Part shown: positions 16,730 through 25,228 of the stretch, one piece after another
Layout of the letters: the number at the start of each line of letters is the position of its first letter
How positions within the stretch are numbered: the stretch's first letter is position 1
DNA from: CAZIKB01 sp964539665
GTDB taxonomy: Bacteria > Zhuqueibacterota > Zhuqueibacteria > Oceanimicrobiales > Oceanimicrobiaceae
Assembly: GCA_964539665.1 (NCBI GenBank)
Contig: CAZIKB010000030.1
Coordinates: 1 to 55,712 of the forward strand
DNA length: 55,712 nucleotides
Direction of reading: 5' to 3'
The notes under the pieces: generated by a model
What the model was told of the DNA's origin: nothing
The model's input: only the letters and a program-made list of their open reading frames with translations
Database searches by the model: none
Position numbers and translations under genes: made by a program

Positions 16730-18556
16730 TCAGGCTCTATGATAAACCTTCTCAGAATACTCATCGGTAATCGCTTCGATGAATCTCGATAGTTCTACAG
16801 ACGGTTTACCCCCAGCAAAAGCGTTACGCTTTAAAACTTGGCTTGATCGCACACGGGCATGAAAAAGATGTAGCTCGTTGATTGCTCGCGTCATTGAAAC
16901 AAATAGTAATCTACTCTGCTCAGGTATATCACTTTCTCCACGTGGAATAATGCCCTCCTCAAGACCAAGCACACAAACCACCTTTGCCTCCAACCCTTTT
17001 GCGCCCTGAAAGGTCATAATTCGAACAGATGAATCCGTCCCCTCCATTCCAGAGTAACGTATTGAATCAACCCATGCTGTCACTTCACCTAAAAAGGATT
17101 TAATTCCGCGCCAAGGGGATAGCGTTTTAGCCAAGCTTTTTGAGAACTCACGAATATCACCATTTTCTCGATATTGTTGAAGTAGTAGGTTAAACGCTTC
17201 CCATAATGGTGTGTACAGATCGTGATCTTCATGTACTTGCTCAAGTGAACTCCATAGAGAATCTACTTCCCCTGACAGCACTTTCTCCCACAGACTGGTA
17301 ATTTGAGAAAACGCATCTTCACGTTCTTGTACTCTTTCTGCCTTCCTAGCTCTTTTTGTTGGAACTGGAGAATCGATCCGTTCCATAAACGATTCCAAAC
17401 ATCGACGAAATGCGACGCTATCGCTTGGATTATTGAGCCAATCATTCAATCTTGATATAAGAGGCAAGCCAATTCCGGGAACATTAGCTCGTGTTGAAAA
17501 GCCTATTTGATTTGATCTAAGTTCATTAGCTACAGATTCTGCAAATTGTCGCTGAGGAACTAAAATCAGAATGTCTTGGGAAGGAAGTGCGGATTGTACA
17601 ATACTTCTTACAATAATCGCTTCCTTTTTGTCGCTAGGTGCATTATGCACCTTAATCTTAGGACCTTCCTCAACCTTATATTCAAATGGGGCTTTCTTTA
17701 ATCGATCTGAATCGAAAATCTCTACAACTTTAAGTGAACCCTCTAGGATATTGCTATGACAACGATATGATTTGTTGAGAGGGATTACTTTTGAAACAGC
17801 ACCAAAATCATTTGCAAATTCACGTATGAATTTAGGGGAACCACCCCTCCAGCTATAAATGCTCTGATCGTCATCACCAACGACAAAAAGACCCTCTTCC
17901 TGACCCTCGCTCAGGAGTCGAATCAATTTGAATTGTGCCATATTGATATCTTGATATTCATCGACAAGGAGATGTCTAGTGTACTGTTGATACTCATTAC
18001 AAATTTCGGGGTATTTTTCAAATAGTTCGACTGCAAGAAGTATCTGCTCATCATAGTCCAATGAGGAACATTTGCGTAAAATATGTTTGTATTTTTCGCA
18101 AACCTGACATTTTGGTTCGTCTACAGGCTGACAATCACCAAATTGTCGACAAGTGGCAACTTCCTGTCCGAATGATCGTCCGTAGCCAGATAATTGGGCA
18201 GCGTCACCAAGAAGTATAGACTTTTCCAAATCACTAGGAATAAGTCTAATTGCATCCTGTAGGTAGACCTTATCGGGATAGGCACGTATTATCTTGAAGC
18301 CGAGACTATGCATTGTAAGAATATTAGATGGTTGCCTTGTGTACGGCAGAAAGAGCGCTTCCTTCTCAGGATCTGATATTCGAGTTCGCATATTTTTTGC
18401 TGCTTCAGCTGTGAATGTTATGACAGTGATACTATCAGGAGGAACATCCATTTCATCGATTAGATACTTCAACCTGAGCCCTAACGCGTAAGTTTTTCCA
18501 GTACCTGGGCTAGCGAGGAGGAGTACTGGACCTTCTATTTTATGGATGCTTTCCAA
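16730..18556 (-). CDS. UvrD/Rep-like superfamily 1 helicase
   Basis: All core SF1 motifs except the Q motif are visible in 608 residues. LASPGTGKT is Walker A near residue 15, VDEYQD is motif II, VVGDDDQSIYSWRG is motif III, LNKSYRCHSNIL is motif IV, MTFQGAKGLEAKVV is motif V and LFVSMTRAINELHL is motif VI. A cysteine-rich segment (about residues 135-165; CQVCEKY, CRQFGDC) lies before motif II and may hold zinc. The start is TTG with GAGGGG eight bases upstream; there is a stop a few codons before it, so the absent Q motif is real. The protein is shorter than UvrD (about 720). As a cassette gene it may serve defence, as UvrD-like helicases do in Gabija-type systems, but no nuclease partner is adjacent. 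Confidence 0.85.
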   Translation of the reverse strand: MESIHKIEGPVLLLASPGTGKTYALGLRLKYLIDEMDVPPDSITVITFTAEAAKNMRTRISDPEKEALFLPYTRQPSNILTMHSLGFKIIRAYPDKVYLQDAIRLIPSDLEKSILLGDAAQLSGYGRSFGQEVATCRQFGDCQPVDEPKCQVCEKYKHILRKCSSLDYDEQILLAVELFEKYPEICNEYQQYTRHLLVDEYQDINMAQFKLIRLLSEGQEEGLFVVGDDDQSIYSWRGGSPKFIREFANDFGAVSKVIPLNKSYRCHSNILEGSLKVVEIFDSDRLKKAPFEYKVEEGPKIKVHNAPSDKKEAIIVRSIVQSALPSQDILILVPQRQFAESVANELRSNQIGFSTRANVPGIGLPLISRLNDWLNNPSDSVAFRRCLESFMERIDSPVPTKRARKAERVQEREDAFSQITSLWEKVLSGEVDSLWSSLEQVHEDHDLYTPLWEAFNLLLQQYRENGDIREFSKSLAKTLSPWRGIKSFLGEVTAWVDSIRYSGMEGTDSSVRIMTFQGAKGLEAKVVCVLGLEEGIIPRGESDIPEQSRLLFVSMTRAINELHLFHARVRSSQVLKRNAFAGGKPSVELSRFIEAITDEYSEKVYHRA

Positions 18557-18583
18557 ATTAAAATCCCCTCTTATTTAGATGTC

Positions 18584-18716
18584 GTTCTAACGCTCCGCTT
18601 CACGCACGGCGGGCATTTTGGTCACGAAGCATTCTTTAAAGAAAGACTTTGAAGAATACACACAACCAAACCAGATCGCCAGTACCCCGCCGTCGCTGTG
18701 AAAGCGGTTGTTAGCT
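18584..18716 (-). repeat. attC site of the 3' most upstream-known cassette
   Basis: The plus strand starts GTTCTAAC and ends GTTAGCT. Arms 18587-18613 and about 18686-18714 pair as CTAAC..CCGCTT(t)CAC..ACGGCGGG with one extrahelical T, a small bulge and an unpaired spacer beside the core site. It follows the stop of the gene at 18726 by ten bases and precedes the helicase TTG start by 28 bases, as expected for cassettes. Confidence 0.85.
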
Positions 18717-18725
18717 GTTTTGTTG

Positions 18726-19439
18726 TCAAGACAGACCGCTAGCGATTGTTTTAATTAAATTAATAATGGTAATAATCTTTTTGTTATTGAGTACGCTGTT
18801 CGCAATAAAATTCAAAAATCTGTAATCACTCAGACTATTTCTGATAAGATTGAAAATCTCTCGATAATTTTCATAATTGTCGGGAGTTACATTTCTAACT
18901 GAATCAACAGCATTCTCAATAAGATCTTTTAACTCAAGAAATGCATTTTCAATTTTCTTTTCTTTTAATTCTACTATAATGAAATCAATAATATTTTCGC
19001 CATCTATTTGAAAAAAGATTATGAATGGATGATTTATTGAACCACCAATTTTAAATTCGTTTCTTAATAATTCTATTGTTTTTTCAAGTGGCGTTGATTT
19101 GGCTCTTGAAGGATGCGAGGCCAAGGCATCGGTAGATGTCAACTCTAGCCCATTTTCATTTTCTTCTTCTTGAATTTCAGCTATTCTTTTCTTGTACCAG
19201 CTATCATGAGAATTAACGTAGAAAATACTTAAGTACTCCCCTGAAATTCTATCTAGCGTTGTCCAGTAATCTTTATCTTCAATAATTTTCTTAATTGTAT
19301 AGTCTTCAAAATCATAAACAAGAAAGGAGAATGCCAAAGCTCGATTTCTTTCTCTATGTTCTTTACACTTATTGAGGATATATTCAACAAATTGATCACT
19401 TTCAATCCTTTCACCATCTTTTACAAATATTGGAACCAT
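18726..19439 (-). CDS. Hypothetical cassette protein
   Basis: I do not recognise this 237-residue protein. The first 80 residues alternate strands and helices (LAFSFLVYDFEDY, YLSIFYVNSHDSW) and look like a small alpha/beta domain. Residues 95-115 are Glu/Ser-rich and probably a linker. A second compact domain follows (INHPFIIFFQIDGENIIDFI), and the last 50 residues are amphipathic helices. It has no signal peptide. It is AT-rich compared with the nucleosidase cassette, which suggests a different source. It has its own attC (18584-18716) and stands first in the array in the direction of transcription. Confidence 0.7.
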   Translation of the reverse strand: MVPIFVKDGERIESDQFVEYILNKCKEHRERNRALAFSFLVYDFEDYTIKKIIEDKDYWTTLDRISGEYLSIFYVNSHDSWYKKRIAEIQEEENENGLELTSTDALASHPSRAKSTPLEKTIELLRNEFKIGGSINHPFIIFFQIDGENIIDFIIVELKEKKIENAFLELKDLIENAVDSVRNVTPDNYENYREIFNLIRNSLSDYRFLNFIANSVLNNKKIITIINLIKTIASGLS

Positions 19440-19533
19440 TATGCACCCGCCAGTATTTATTAAATAAATTATGCACTGCAGTGAGAAGAGGGCTGCCTTT
19501 GCATCACTCTTGAACCGCCTAATTAAACTGCAA

Positions 19534-19540
19534 CAGCTAA
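19534..19540 (-). repeat. Integron core site at the array edge
   Basis: On the minus strand the heptamer GTTAGCT, preceded by TT, matches the GTTRRRY recombination core. It lies 94 bases upstream of the first cassette gene. I see no complementary partner further upstream, so it is either the end of a decayed attC or an attI-type joint. Seven bases alone are weak evidence. Confidence 0.35.
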
Positions 19541-19768
19541 CAATGGATTATCTGGTTTTATGAATAACATACCAATTTAAGTAACCAATTTTTATTTTTC
19601 AAATAAAATTTCGTTTTATTACATTTTTACTAACAAGGTAACCTGCAAATAGTAAGATTATTCAGATCCGGGGTAACATTCAATGTTTCAAGTTGATGAA
19701 AATATTCGAGTCAATTATGACACCATATTACTGACCGCAAAATAACGCTACCAGAGGTGTCCATTATA

Positions 19769-19838
19769 TGGAAAAAGTTTCCATATTTAGACATTGTTCC
19801 TTATATTAGGAACTTTTTAGTGTCCAATATCCGACACT
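19769..19838. promoter_or_regulatory. Cluster of three inverted repeats
   Basis: Three small palindromes follow one another: TGGAAA-N3-TTTCCA (19769-19783), GTTCCT-N6-AGGAAC (19796-19813) and AGTGTC-N8-GACACT (19819-19838). A further TGTC-CA-GACA lies at 19900-19909 and a GTGTCC at 19757-19762. They sit about 450-590 bases upstream of the adaptor gene, in an otherwise gene-free stretch (19541-20357). Enhancer-like sites for the linked NtrC-type regulator are one explanation. No convincing gene covers this stretch. Confidence 0.45.
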
Positions 19839-20062
19839 ATTCGATACGCATTAATATTTCGAATATTAAACCTATTCAGGTACAGATAATTTCAGGAAAT
19901 GTCCAGACACCAAATCAGGATGTGAGTAATCTCGCAATATTTGAGCAGAATTCTTTCTGTTTGCATGACACTTCCTTGTAATTATTTTACTACAGGTTAT
20001 TTATATTGTAAAGATATTTACATCTTTGTCAAGAAAAAAAATTAATGCAAAGCGCGATAAAA

Positions 20063-20138
20063 CTGGATGCTTGTTGCTGGAGACTTGATACTGGATGCAG
20101 GATGCGGAAAAAGTCAGAAAATTGCATCGAGCATCCAG
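20063..20138. repeat. CTGGATGC direct and inverted repeats
   Basis: CTGGATGC occurs at 20063-20070 and 20091-20098, with GGATGC again at 20099-20104. The inverted form GCATCCAG is at 20131-20138, next to GCATCGA. The block can fold into a loose hairpin and looks like one of the short-word repeat families seen in several intergenic gaps here. No coding signal is present. Confidence 0.5.
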
Positions 20139-20306
20139 AATCGAATATCATTCACTTTTATCAAAAGGCGACAACTTTTATTCACAAAAAAATTGATTTG
20201 CAACATTATAAGCTCACTCCGCATCCGAACACTCTGTCCGGTTCCGAACATAGCTTTTCAGGGCACTAAAATGCATAAGCATTAAAATATCAAGAGCTTA
20301 CACAAA

Positions 20307-20322
20307 TGGTACGGTTATTGAA
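20307..20322 (+). promoter_or_regulatory. Candidate sigma-54 promoter of the efflux operon
   Basis: TGGTACG-GTTA-TTGAA matches the -24/-12 consensus TGGCACG-N4-TTGCA at the GG and in most flanking positions. The -12 GC reads GA, which is a key mismatch. It ends 35 bases before the adaptor ATG, a plausible distance. An NtrC-type activator is encoded downstream in the same gene block. Assigned by pattern only. Confidence 0.4.
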
Positions 20323-20357
20323 TCAAACACGAGTGAAGTTTAAATATAAGGGCTAAT

Positions 20358-21611
20358 ATGGATCGTGAATTATCAAAAGAATTTACTCAAAAACAGCGGC
20401 TGAAAAACTTTATCCGGATTACACTGGCTGTCGTGATAGTACTAAGTCTTCTTTATGGTTTGCAAAGCTTCCTTTCACCTTCGCTCAAACGGTCAGTTTT
20501 ACGAACTGCAATTGCGGAAACTGGCTCGATTGAAGCAACGATTACAGCCTCTGGTATCGTGGTACCGGAGTTTGAACAGGTTCTGACCAGTCCGGTGCAA
20601 TCAAAAATCGACAGCGTCTTTCACAGGGCTGGTGAGCATATTCAAAAGGGTGAATCGATTGTTGCGCTTAACAATGAATTTTTATTGATCCAGCATAACA
20701 AACTTAAAGATGAATATGAATTAAAAAAAAATAAAAAAGTGCAGTTTAAATTAAGCCTTGAAAGACAGCAGATCGACTTAAAAGCTCAACAGGATATTCA
20801 AAAGTTACGAATCAAATCCCTCGAATCAAAATTGCAGCAGGAAAAGCAGTTATTCGAAATCGGCGCTGGAGCGAAAATGTCTATGGAAAAAGCAGCCATC
20901 GATCTGGAGATTGCGCAACGTGAGTTAAGGCAATTGGACCGCCAGATAAAGAATCAACAGGAATCTCTGCAGGCTGATCTTAAGGAGCTCGACCTGGAAA
21001 TTCATATCCAGAAAAAGAATATGGATGAGCTCAGCCGGCAAATGGAATTAGCCGAAGCGAAGTCGGACCGGGATGGTGTGATAACCTGGGTGAATGATAA
21101 TATCGGCTCGACCGTCAACAAGGGAGATGTGATTGTCCGAATTGCCGACCTGAACAGTTTTAAGGTTGAATCTCGAATCTCTGACATGCATGCAGCAAAA
21201 CTGCAAGTAGGGAGTCCCGTAAACGTACGGGCAAACGACATTGACCTGAAAGCCAGTATCGCCAACATCCGTCCCACGATTGAAAACGGGGTGATTACTT
21301 TTATCGTCAAATTGGAAGACAAAAAACACCAGGTGTTGCGCTCTAACCTTCGAGTCGATGTGTTTGTGATCACATCTTTTAAAAATGATGTGGTGCGGGT
21401 TAAAAACGGGCCGTATGTGAACGGCTCCGGTGAGCAGGATATTTTTATCATAAATGGCTCGAAAGCGATTCGCAAAACCGTGATGGTTGGCGCCACTAAT
21501 TTTGATTACGTGGAGATCATGAATGATATCAACCCGGGTGATGAGGTCATCATTTCTAATATGCAGGGATACATTCATCATAGCGAAATTGAATTGATAT
21601 TTGATGAATAA
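20358..21611 (+). CDS. Periplasmic adaptor (HlyD/MacA-like membrane fusion protein)
   Basis: The 417-residue protein has one N-terminal membrane helix (about residues 20-36). A first lipoyl half (SKIDSVFHRAGEHIQKGES) is followed by a long coiled coil of roughly residues 105-235 rich in Lys, Glu, Gln and Leu. The second lipoyl half (SDRDGVITWVNDNIGSTVNKG) and beta-barrel and membrane-proximal domains complete it. This is the adaptor that links an inner-membrane ABC transporter to an outer-membrane channel. The ATPase and two FtsX-like permeases follow after a 463-base gap holding a hairpin and a MITE-like element. No TolC-like gene is in the window. Confidence 0.88.
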   Translation: MDRELSKEFTQKQRLKNFIRITLAVVIVLSLLYGLQSFLSPSLKRSVLRTAIAETGSIEATITASGIVVPEFEQVLTSPVQSKIDSVFHRAGEHIQKGESIVALNNEFLLIQHNKLKDEYELKKNKKVQFKLSLERQQIDLKAQQDIQKLRIKSLESKLQQEKQLFEIGAGAKMSMEKAAIDLEIAQRELRQLDRQIKNQQESLQADLKELDLEIHIQKKNMDELSRQMELAEAKSDRDGVITWVNDNIGSTVNKGDVIVRIADLNSFKVESRISDMHAAKLQVGSPVNVRANDIDLKASIANIRPTIENGVITFIVKLEDKKHQVLRSNLRVDVFVITSFKNDVVRVKNGPYVNGSGEQDIFIINGSKAIRKTVMVGATNFDYVEIMNDINPGDEVIISNMQGYIHHSEIELIFDE

Positions 21612-21639
21612 GGAAAAACGTAATCACCCATGTCATTCC

Positions 21640-21689
21640 TGCGAATGCAGGAATCTCATACTTAATGGCAGGAGACTCCTGCATTCGCA
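21640..21689. repeat. REP-like hairpin after the adaptor gene
   Basis: TGCGAATGCAGGAATCTC (21640-21657) is complementary to 21672-21689 with one mismatch and a 14-base loop. It resembles the widespread GTCATTCCNGCGAANGCNGGAATC palindromic repeats. It lies 28 bases after the adaptor stop and could act as a transcript end or mRNA stabiliser. Confidence 0.65.
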
Positions 21690-21709
21690 CGTTGCCGTCA
21701 ACCTAAAGT

Positions 21710-22023
21710 TAATTCCCCCTTAGCAAACTTATCCTTACCCACATCTCTGAATAGAACACGGATGACACGGATTTAGCGGATTTACACTGATTCTCATAAC
21801 TGACGTTTTAAAGATTAGGAATATTATTACTATTAAAATGGACAATACAGCATCTTTTTCAATAAATATTTATAAAATCAATTAAAAATCAAAATCCTTA
21901 AACTGCTTATTTAAAAGTAACAGACTATTTTTTAATGAAATCCGTGTTAAATCAGTGTCATCCGTGTAATCTGTGTTCTATTAGGACTTGTGGGTAAGGG
22001 TAAGTTTAGCAAAGGGGGAATTA
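21710..22023. mobile_element. MITE-like element with long imperfect terminal inverted repeats
   Basis: The 314-base element starts TAATTCCCCCTTAGCAAACT and ends with the near-exact inverse (AAGTTTAGCAAAGGGGGAATTA). The pairing continues inward through CCTTACCCACA, AATAGAACACGGAT and ACACTGATT, giving 80 or more bases of imperfect inverted repeat around an AT-rich core. There is no coding capacity, as expected for a non-autonomous element. The TA at each outer end may be the target duplication. It separates the adaptor gene from the ATPase gene and ends 51 bases before the ATPase start. Confidence 0.65.
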
Positions 22024-22074
22024 TATAATAATGAATCAAAAACTGTAAATCAAATCCAAACACAAGAGGTAATC

Positions 22075-22740
22075 ATGATTAAACTGCACGACATTAATAA
22101 AGTTTACCGAACAAAAACTATTGAAACAATCGCTCTTACTCAGGTTAATATACATGTAAAAAAAGGCGAGTTTGTTTCGGTTATGGGGCCTTCAGGATGC
22201 GGCAAAAGTACCCTGCTGAACATTATGGGACTACTGGATGAGCCAACCCTTGGCGAAGTTGCGATCGACGACCTGCCAGTCAAATCTTTTTCCGATAAAA
22301 AATTGGCGCGATTACGCAACCAGAAAATCGGCTTTGTTTTCCAGAGCTACCATTTAATTAATGATCTTTCTGTAGTGGATAATGTGGAAATCCCCCTGCT
22401 TTACCGCAGAATGTCCTCTTCCGAACGCCGCAAACTGGCCCTGGAAGCGCTGGAGAAAGTCGGACTCAGCGCTCGTACCCGGCATTTTCCGAACCAGCTT
22501 TCGGGAGGTCAAAGTCAGCGCGTCGCAATAGCACGAGCCATTGTCGGGAAGCCGGAGGTGATTCTTGCTGATGAGCCGACTGGTAACCTGGACAGTGTTA
22601 TGGGTGAAGAAATCCTTGCCATCCTCATGGACTTGAACAAAAACGAAGGAACGACCATAGTCATGGTTACCCATAATGAAACCATGGCTCGCAAGACGGA
22701 AAACATCATTCGGTTCTTTGACGGCAGGCAGGTAAATTGA
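22075..22740 (+). CDS. ABC transporter ATP-binding protein (MacB/LolD type)
   Basis: The 221-residue ATPase has Walker A GPSGCGKST, Q-loop GFVFQSYHLI, signature LSGGQSQRVAIARA, Walker B VILADEPTGNLDS and the switch His in MVTHNE. This is the LolD/MacB subclass that pairs with FtsX-type permeases and drives mechanotransmission rather than classic transport. I start it at the ATG at 22075 with AGAGGT just upstream. An in-frame ATG at 21988 lies inside the MITE-like element and would add 29 unrelated residues. The first permease begins nine bases after the stop with GGAGG. Confidence 0.93.
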   Translation: MIKLHDINKVYRTKTIETIALTQVNIHVKKGEFVSVMGPSGCGKSTLLNIMGLLDEPTLGEVAIDDLPVKSFSDKKLARLRNQKIGFVFQSYHLINDLSVVDNVEIPLLYRRMSSSERRKLALEALEKVGLSARTRHFPNQLSGGQSQRVAIARAIVGKPEVILADEPTGNLDSVMGEEILAILMDLNKNEGTTIVMVTHNETMARKTENIIRFFDGRQVN

Positions 22741-22749
22741 GGAGGAATT

Positions 22750-23997
22750 ATGCTTAAAAATTATATCAAAATAGCCCTGAAAGTGTTGCTGCGGCGTAAG
22801 TTTTTCACTTTCATCAGTTTGTTTGGAATCAGCTTCACTTTACTGGTTCTGGTGGTTGTGACTTCCTTTGTTGACAATACATTTGGGCCGCACACTCCTG
22901 AAAAAAAATTAGACAGAACGCTCTCCAGCATGTTCTTTCAATTGTCGGGCGAATCAGGTAACTCCCAGGGAGCAATTATCAGTTATTATGTATTGAATAA
23001 ATATGTCAAATCTCTAAAGACACCTGAAAAAGTATCTATCTCTTCGATCTACAACTCATTCGTCACCTACAAGAATAATAAAAAGCTGGATCTGACCATA
23101 AAATTTACCGACAGTGAGTTCTGGGAAATACTGGATTTTGACTTCATTGAAGGGAAGCCATTCAATAAAAATGATGTGTCCAGTGGAAATTTTGTAGCTG
23201 TGATTAATGAAGAAACCCGAAGACAATATTTTGGCGGAGAGCCAGCGGTTGGGAAAATGATTGAAGCTGAGGATAAAAATTACCGGGTTATTGGTGTGGT
23301 TAAAAATGTTTCTATTCTTAGAATACTACCTTATTCTGATGTCTGGGTACCAGTGACTACCTCGAATGATGATCTAAACAGGATCACATTGATGGGCACT
23401 CTGCCAGGCTACGGAGCAATGATCCTGGCTCGCGACCGTTCTGATTTTCAGGCCATTAAAGATGAGTTTCAGAAACATATGAATATGGTAGAATTTCCGG
23501 ATGACGAATTCAATGCAATTACAGGTAGTGCCGACACTTATGAGGAAACTATCTCACGGATAATGTTCATGGATTTCGAAAACACCCATACCAGGGCAAT
23601 GCTGCTGGTGCTTTTCCTTTTAATGGTACTTTTTATGCTGCTGCCCACGATAAACCTGGTGAATATTAACGTCAGCCGAATTGTAGAACGCGCTTCGGAG
23701 ATTGGCGTTCGTAAATCTTTTGGCGCTTCATCAATGACTCTTGTCGGACAATTTGTGGTTGAGAACATTATTCTAACATTGATCGGCGGATTACTCAGCC
23801 TGGTTCTGGCAGTGATTGTTCTGAATATCATTAATGACAGCGGATTTATTCCTCATGTTCAACTGGGATTAAATTTTCGTATATTTGCTGTAAGTTTATT
23901 TATCATTTTATTTTTTGGACTTTTTTCCGGTGTTTATCCGGCCTTTAAAATGTCACGCATGAAACCAGTAGAGGCCTTGAAAGGAGGTCAGGTATGA
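22750..23997 (+). CDS. FtsX-like ABC permease, first copy
   Basis: The 415-residue protein has an N-terminal membrane helix (residues 18-38), a large periplasmic MacB-type core domain (about 45-280) and three C-terminal helices. The ARRxE-like signature RIVERASEIGVRKSFGAS before helix 3 is typical of FtsX-family permeases. It belongs with the adaptor and ATPase, and its stop overlaps the next permease by ATGA. Two separate permease genes suggest a heterodimeric transporter, as often seen beside sigma-54 regulators in FCB-type bacteria. Substrate unknown. Confidence 0.88.
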   Translation: MLKNYIKIALKVLLRRKFFTFISLFGISFTLLVLVVVTSFVDNTFGPHTPEKKLDRTLSSMFFQLSGESGNSQGAIISYYVLNKYVKSLKTPEKVSISSIYNSFVTYKNNKKLDLTIKFTDSEFWEILDFDFIEGKPFNKNDVSSGNFVAVINEETRRQYFGGEPAVGKMIEAEDKNYRVIGVVKNVSILRILPYSDVWVPVTTSNDDLNRITLMGTLPGYGAMILARDRSDFQAIKDEFQKHMNMVEFPDDEFNAITGSADTYEETISRIMFMDFENTHTRAMLLVLFLLMVLFMLLPTINLVNINVSRIVERASEIGVRKSFGASSMTLVGQFVVENIILTLIGGLLSLVLAVIVLNIINDSGFIPHVQLGLNFRIFAVSLFIILFFGLFSGVYPAFKMSRMKPVEALKGGQV

Positions 23998-25205
23998 TAA
24001 AACAAATGTTCAAATTGATCTGGAATCGTAAAAGAAATAATTTCTTAGTAATCTTAGGGCTTTTCATTTCCTTTTTCGTTTTATTCATAGCGATGGTTAC
24101 CGTAAGCTATAATCTGAATAACTATTTAAAACCTCTCGGATTCGATTATGAAAATGTCTGGAAAATCGGTCTGGATTGGAAACTAATGGAAAGAAATGAG
24201 GTGAAGACCAAGCTCAGGCAAATTGAGTTTGCCCTGCAATCTTTCCCTGAAATTGAAAGCTTTGCTCATTCCCAAAGTCTGCTGTTTTTTCCTGCTGCCT
24301 CTGTCAAAAATGCCTACACATACAATGAGCATGAAGCCGAATGCCAAAATCTCTCTGGTGGCGACCAGTTCCCCAATGTTCTGGGTATTGAGATATTAGA
24401 AGGGCGCTGGTTCGATGAGAGCGATAATGCCGCTAACAGAAGACCGATTGTGATCAATAAATATACAAAAGAGGAACTCCTTCCTGATGAAAATGCGGTC
24501 GGTAAAATCCTTACTACTGGAAGTAATGATGATATTGAAGAATTTATGGTGATCGGTGTGATCGGTGAATTCCGTTTTGGCGGCGAATACACGGGTTCAG
24601 ATAATGTTGTGTTCAACAGGATTTCTTTAGATAATGATCGCTATAGTCGGTTTGCTAATGCTCCCGCTGGCTTATATCGTATAATATTAAGAGTGAAACC
24701 CGGAACTCCGGTTGAAGTGGAAGAAAAAATGCTTAAACAACTTTCCGCGGCTGCGAAAGGCATGACTATAACAATTGACCGCCTGGAAGAGTCGCGGCGC
24801 GGCGCCAATAAAACTTCATTACTCTTGCCTGTTATTTTAGCAATCATCTGCGGCTTTTTAATCACCAACGTGGCGCTTGGTCTGTTAGGGATGATCTGGT
24901 ACCATACAAACCAACGTCGTTCGGAGATTGGTTTGCGACGGGCTACAGGTGCAACCGCAGGTCAGATATACATACAAATTCTTGGCGAAGCGATGGTGCT
25001 AACTACATTCGGAATTATCATTGGCAGCTTTGTAGCTCTGCAGTTCCCGCTTTTAAATCTGGTCAGCTTTATTGAGACTAATGTTTACATATTTTCTTAT
25101 ACACTATCTGTGATTATTATTTACTTTATCACCGTGGTTTGCGCTTTGTATCCCAGTAAAATAGCCGCCCAGGTTCAGCCGGCAGTGGCGTTGCACTATG
25201 AGTAA
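23994..25205 (+). CDS. FtsX-like ABC permease, second copy
   Basis: The 403-residue protein repeats the layout of its neighbour: helix at about 13-33, a periplasmic core domain, and three helices at the C-terminus with NQRRSEIGLRRATGATAGQI before helix 3. Sequence similarity to the first permease is low outside these landmarks, so the pair is likely an old duplication forming a heterodimer. The start overlaps the first permease by four bases, indicating coupled translation. The end of the transcription unit may be the branched repeat at 25229-25286. Confidence 0.88.
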   Translation: MIKQMFKLIWNRKRNNFLVILGLFISFFVLFIAMVTVSYNLNNYLKPLGFDYENVWKIGLDWKLMERNEVKTKLRQIEFALQSFPEIESFAHSQSLLFFPAASVKNAYTYNEHEAECQNLSGGDQFPNVLGIEILEGRWFDESDNAANRRPIVINKYTKEELLPDENAVGKILTTGSNDDIEEFMVIGVIGEFRFGGEYTGSDNVVFNRISLDNDRYSRFANAPAGLYRIILRVKPGTPVEVEEKMLKQLSAAAKGMTITIDRLEESRRGANKTSLLLPVILAIICGFLITNVALGLLGMIWYHTNQRRSEIGLRRATGATAGQIYIQILGEAMVLTTFGIIIGSFVALQFPLLNLVSFIETNVYIFSYTLSVIIIYFITVVCALYPSKIAAQVQPAVALHYE

Positions 25206-25228
25206 TTTCAATATTGTCTTTAAGCGAA

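Larger units (their letters stand above)
13640..19540 (-). mobile_element. Integron gene-cassette array without integrase in the window
   Basis: Four minus-strand genes are each followed at their 3' end by an attC-like site (13654-13703, 15399-15530, 16640-16715, 18584-18716). The sites have complementary arms that start at an AAC and end at a GTT, and two have the unpaired extra bases expected of real attC sites. A lone GTTAGCT core (minus strand, 19540-19534) marks the likely 5' edge. Genes sit within about 10-45 bases of the sites, one stop codon lies inside an attC, and base composition differs between cassettes. No intI gene or attI was seen, so this fits the CALIN type (cluster of attC sites lacking an integrase). 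Confidence 0.8.

Noticed and set aside
19466..19540. Fifth attC site upstream of the first cassette gene
   Set aside because: The TGCAGT/ACTGCA arms have the core sites in the wrong order (GTT side first, AAC last), so only a lone core heptamer is kept.
19757..20269. Short plus-strand reading frames in the gap before the adaptor gene
   Set aside because: They cover palindromes and CTGGATGC repeats and show no coding character.
21988..22074. Earlier ATG for the ABC ATPase
   Set aside because: It lies in the MITE-like terminal repeat; the ATG at 22075 has a good ribosome binding site and the family's usual N-terminus.
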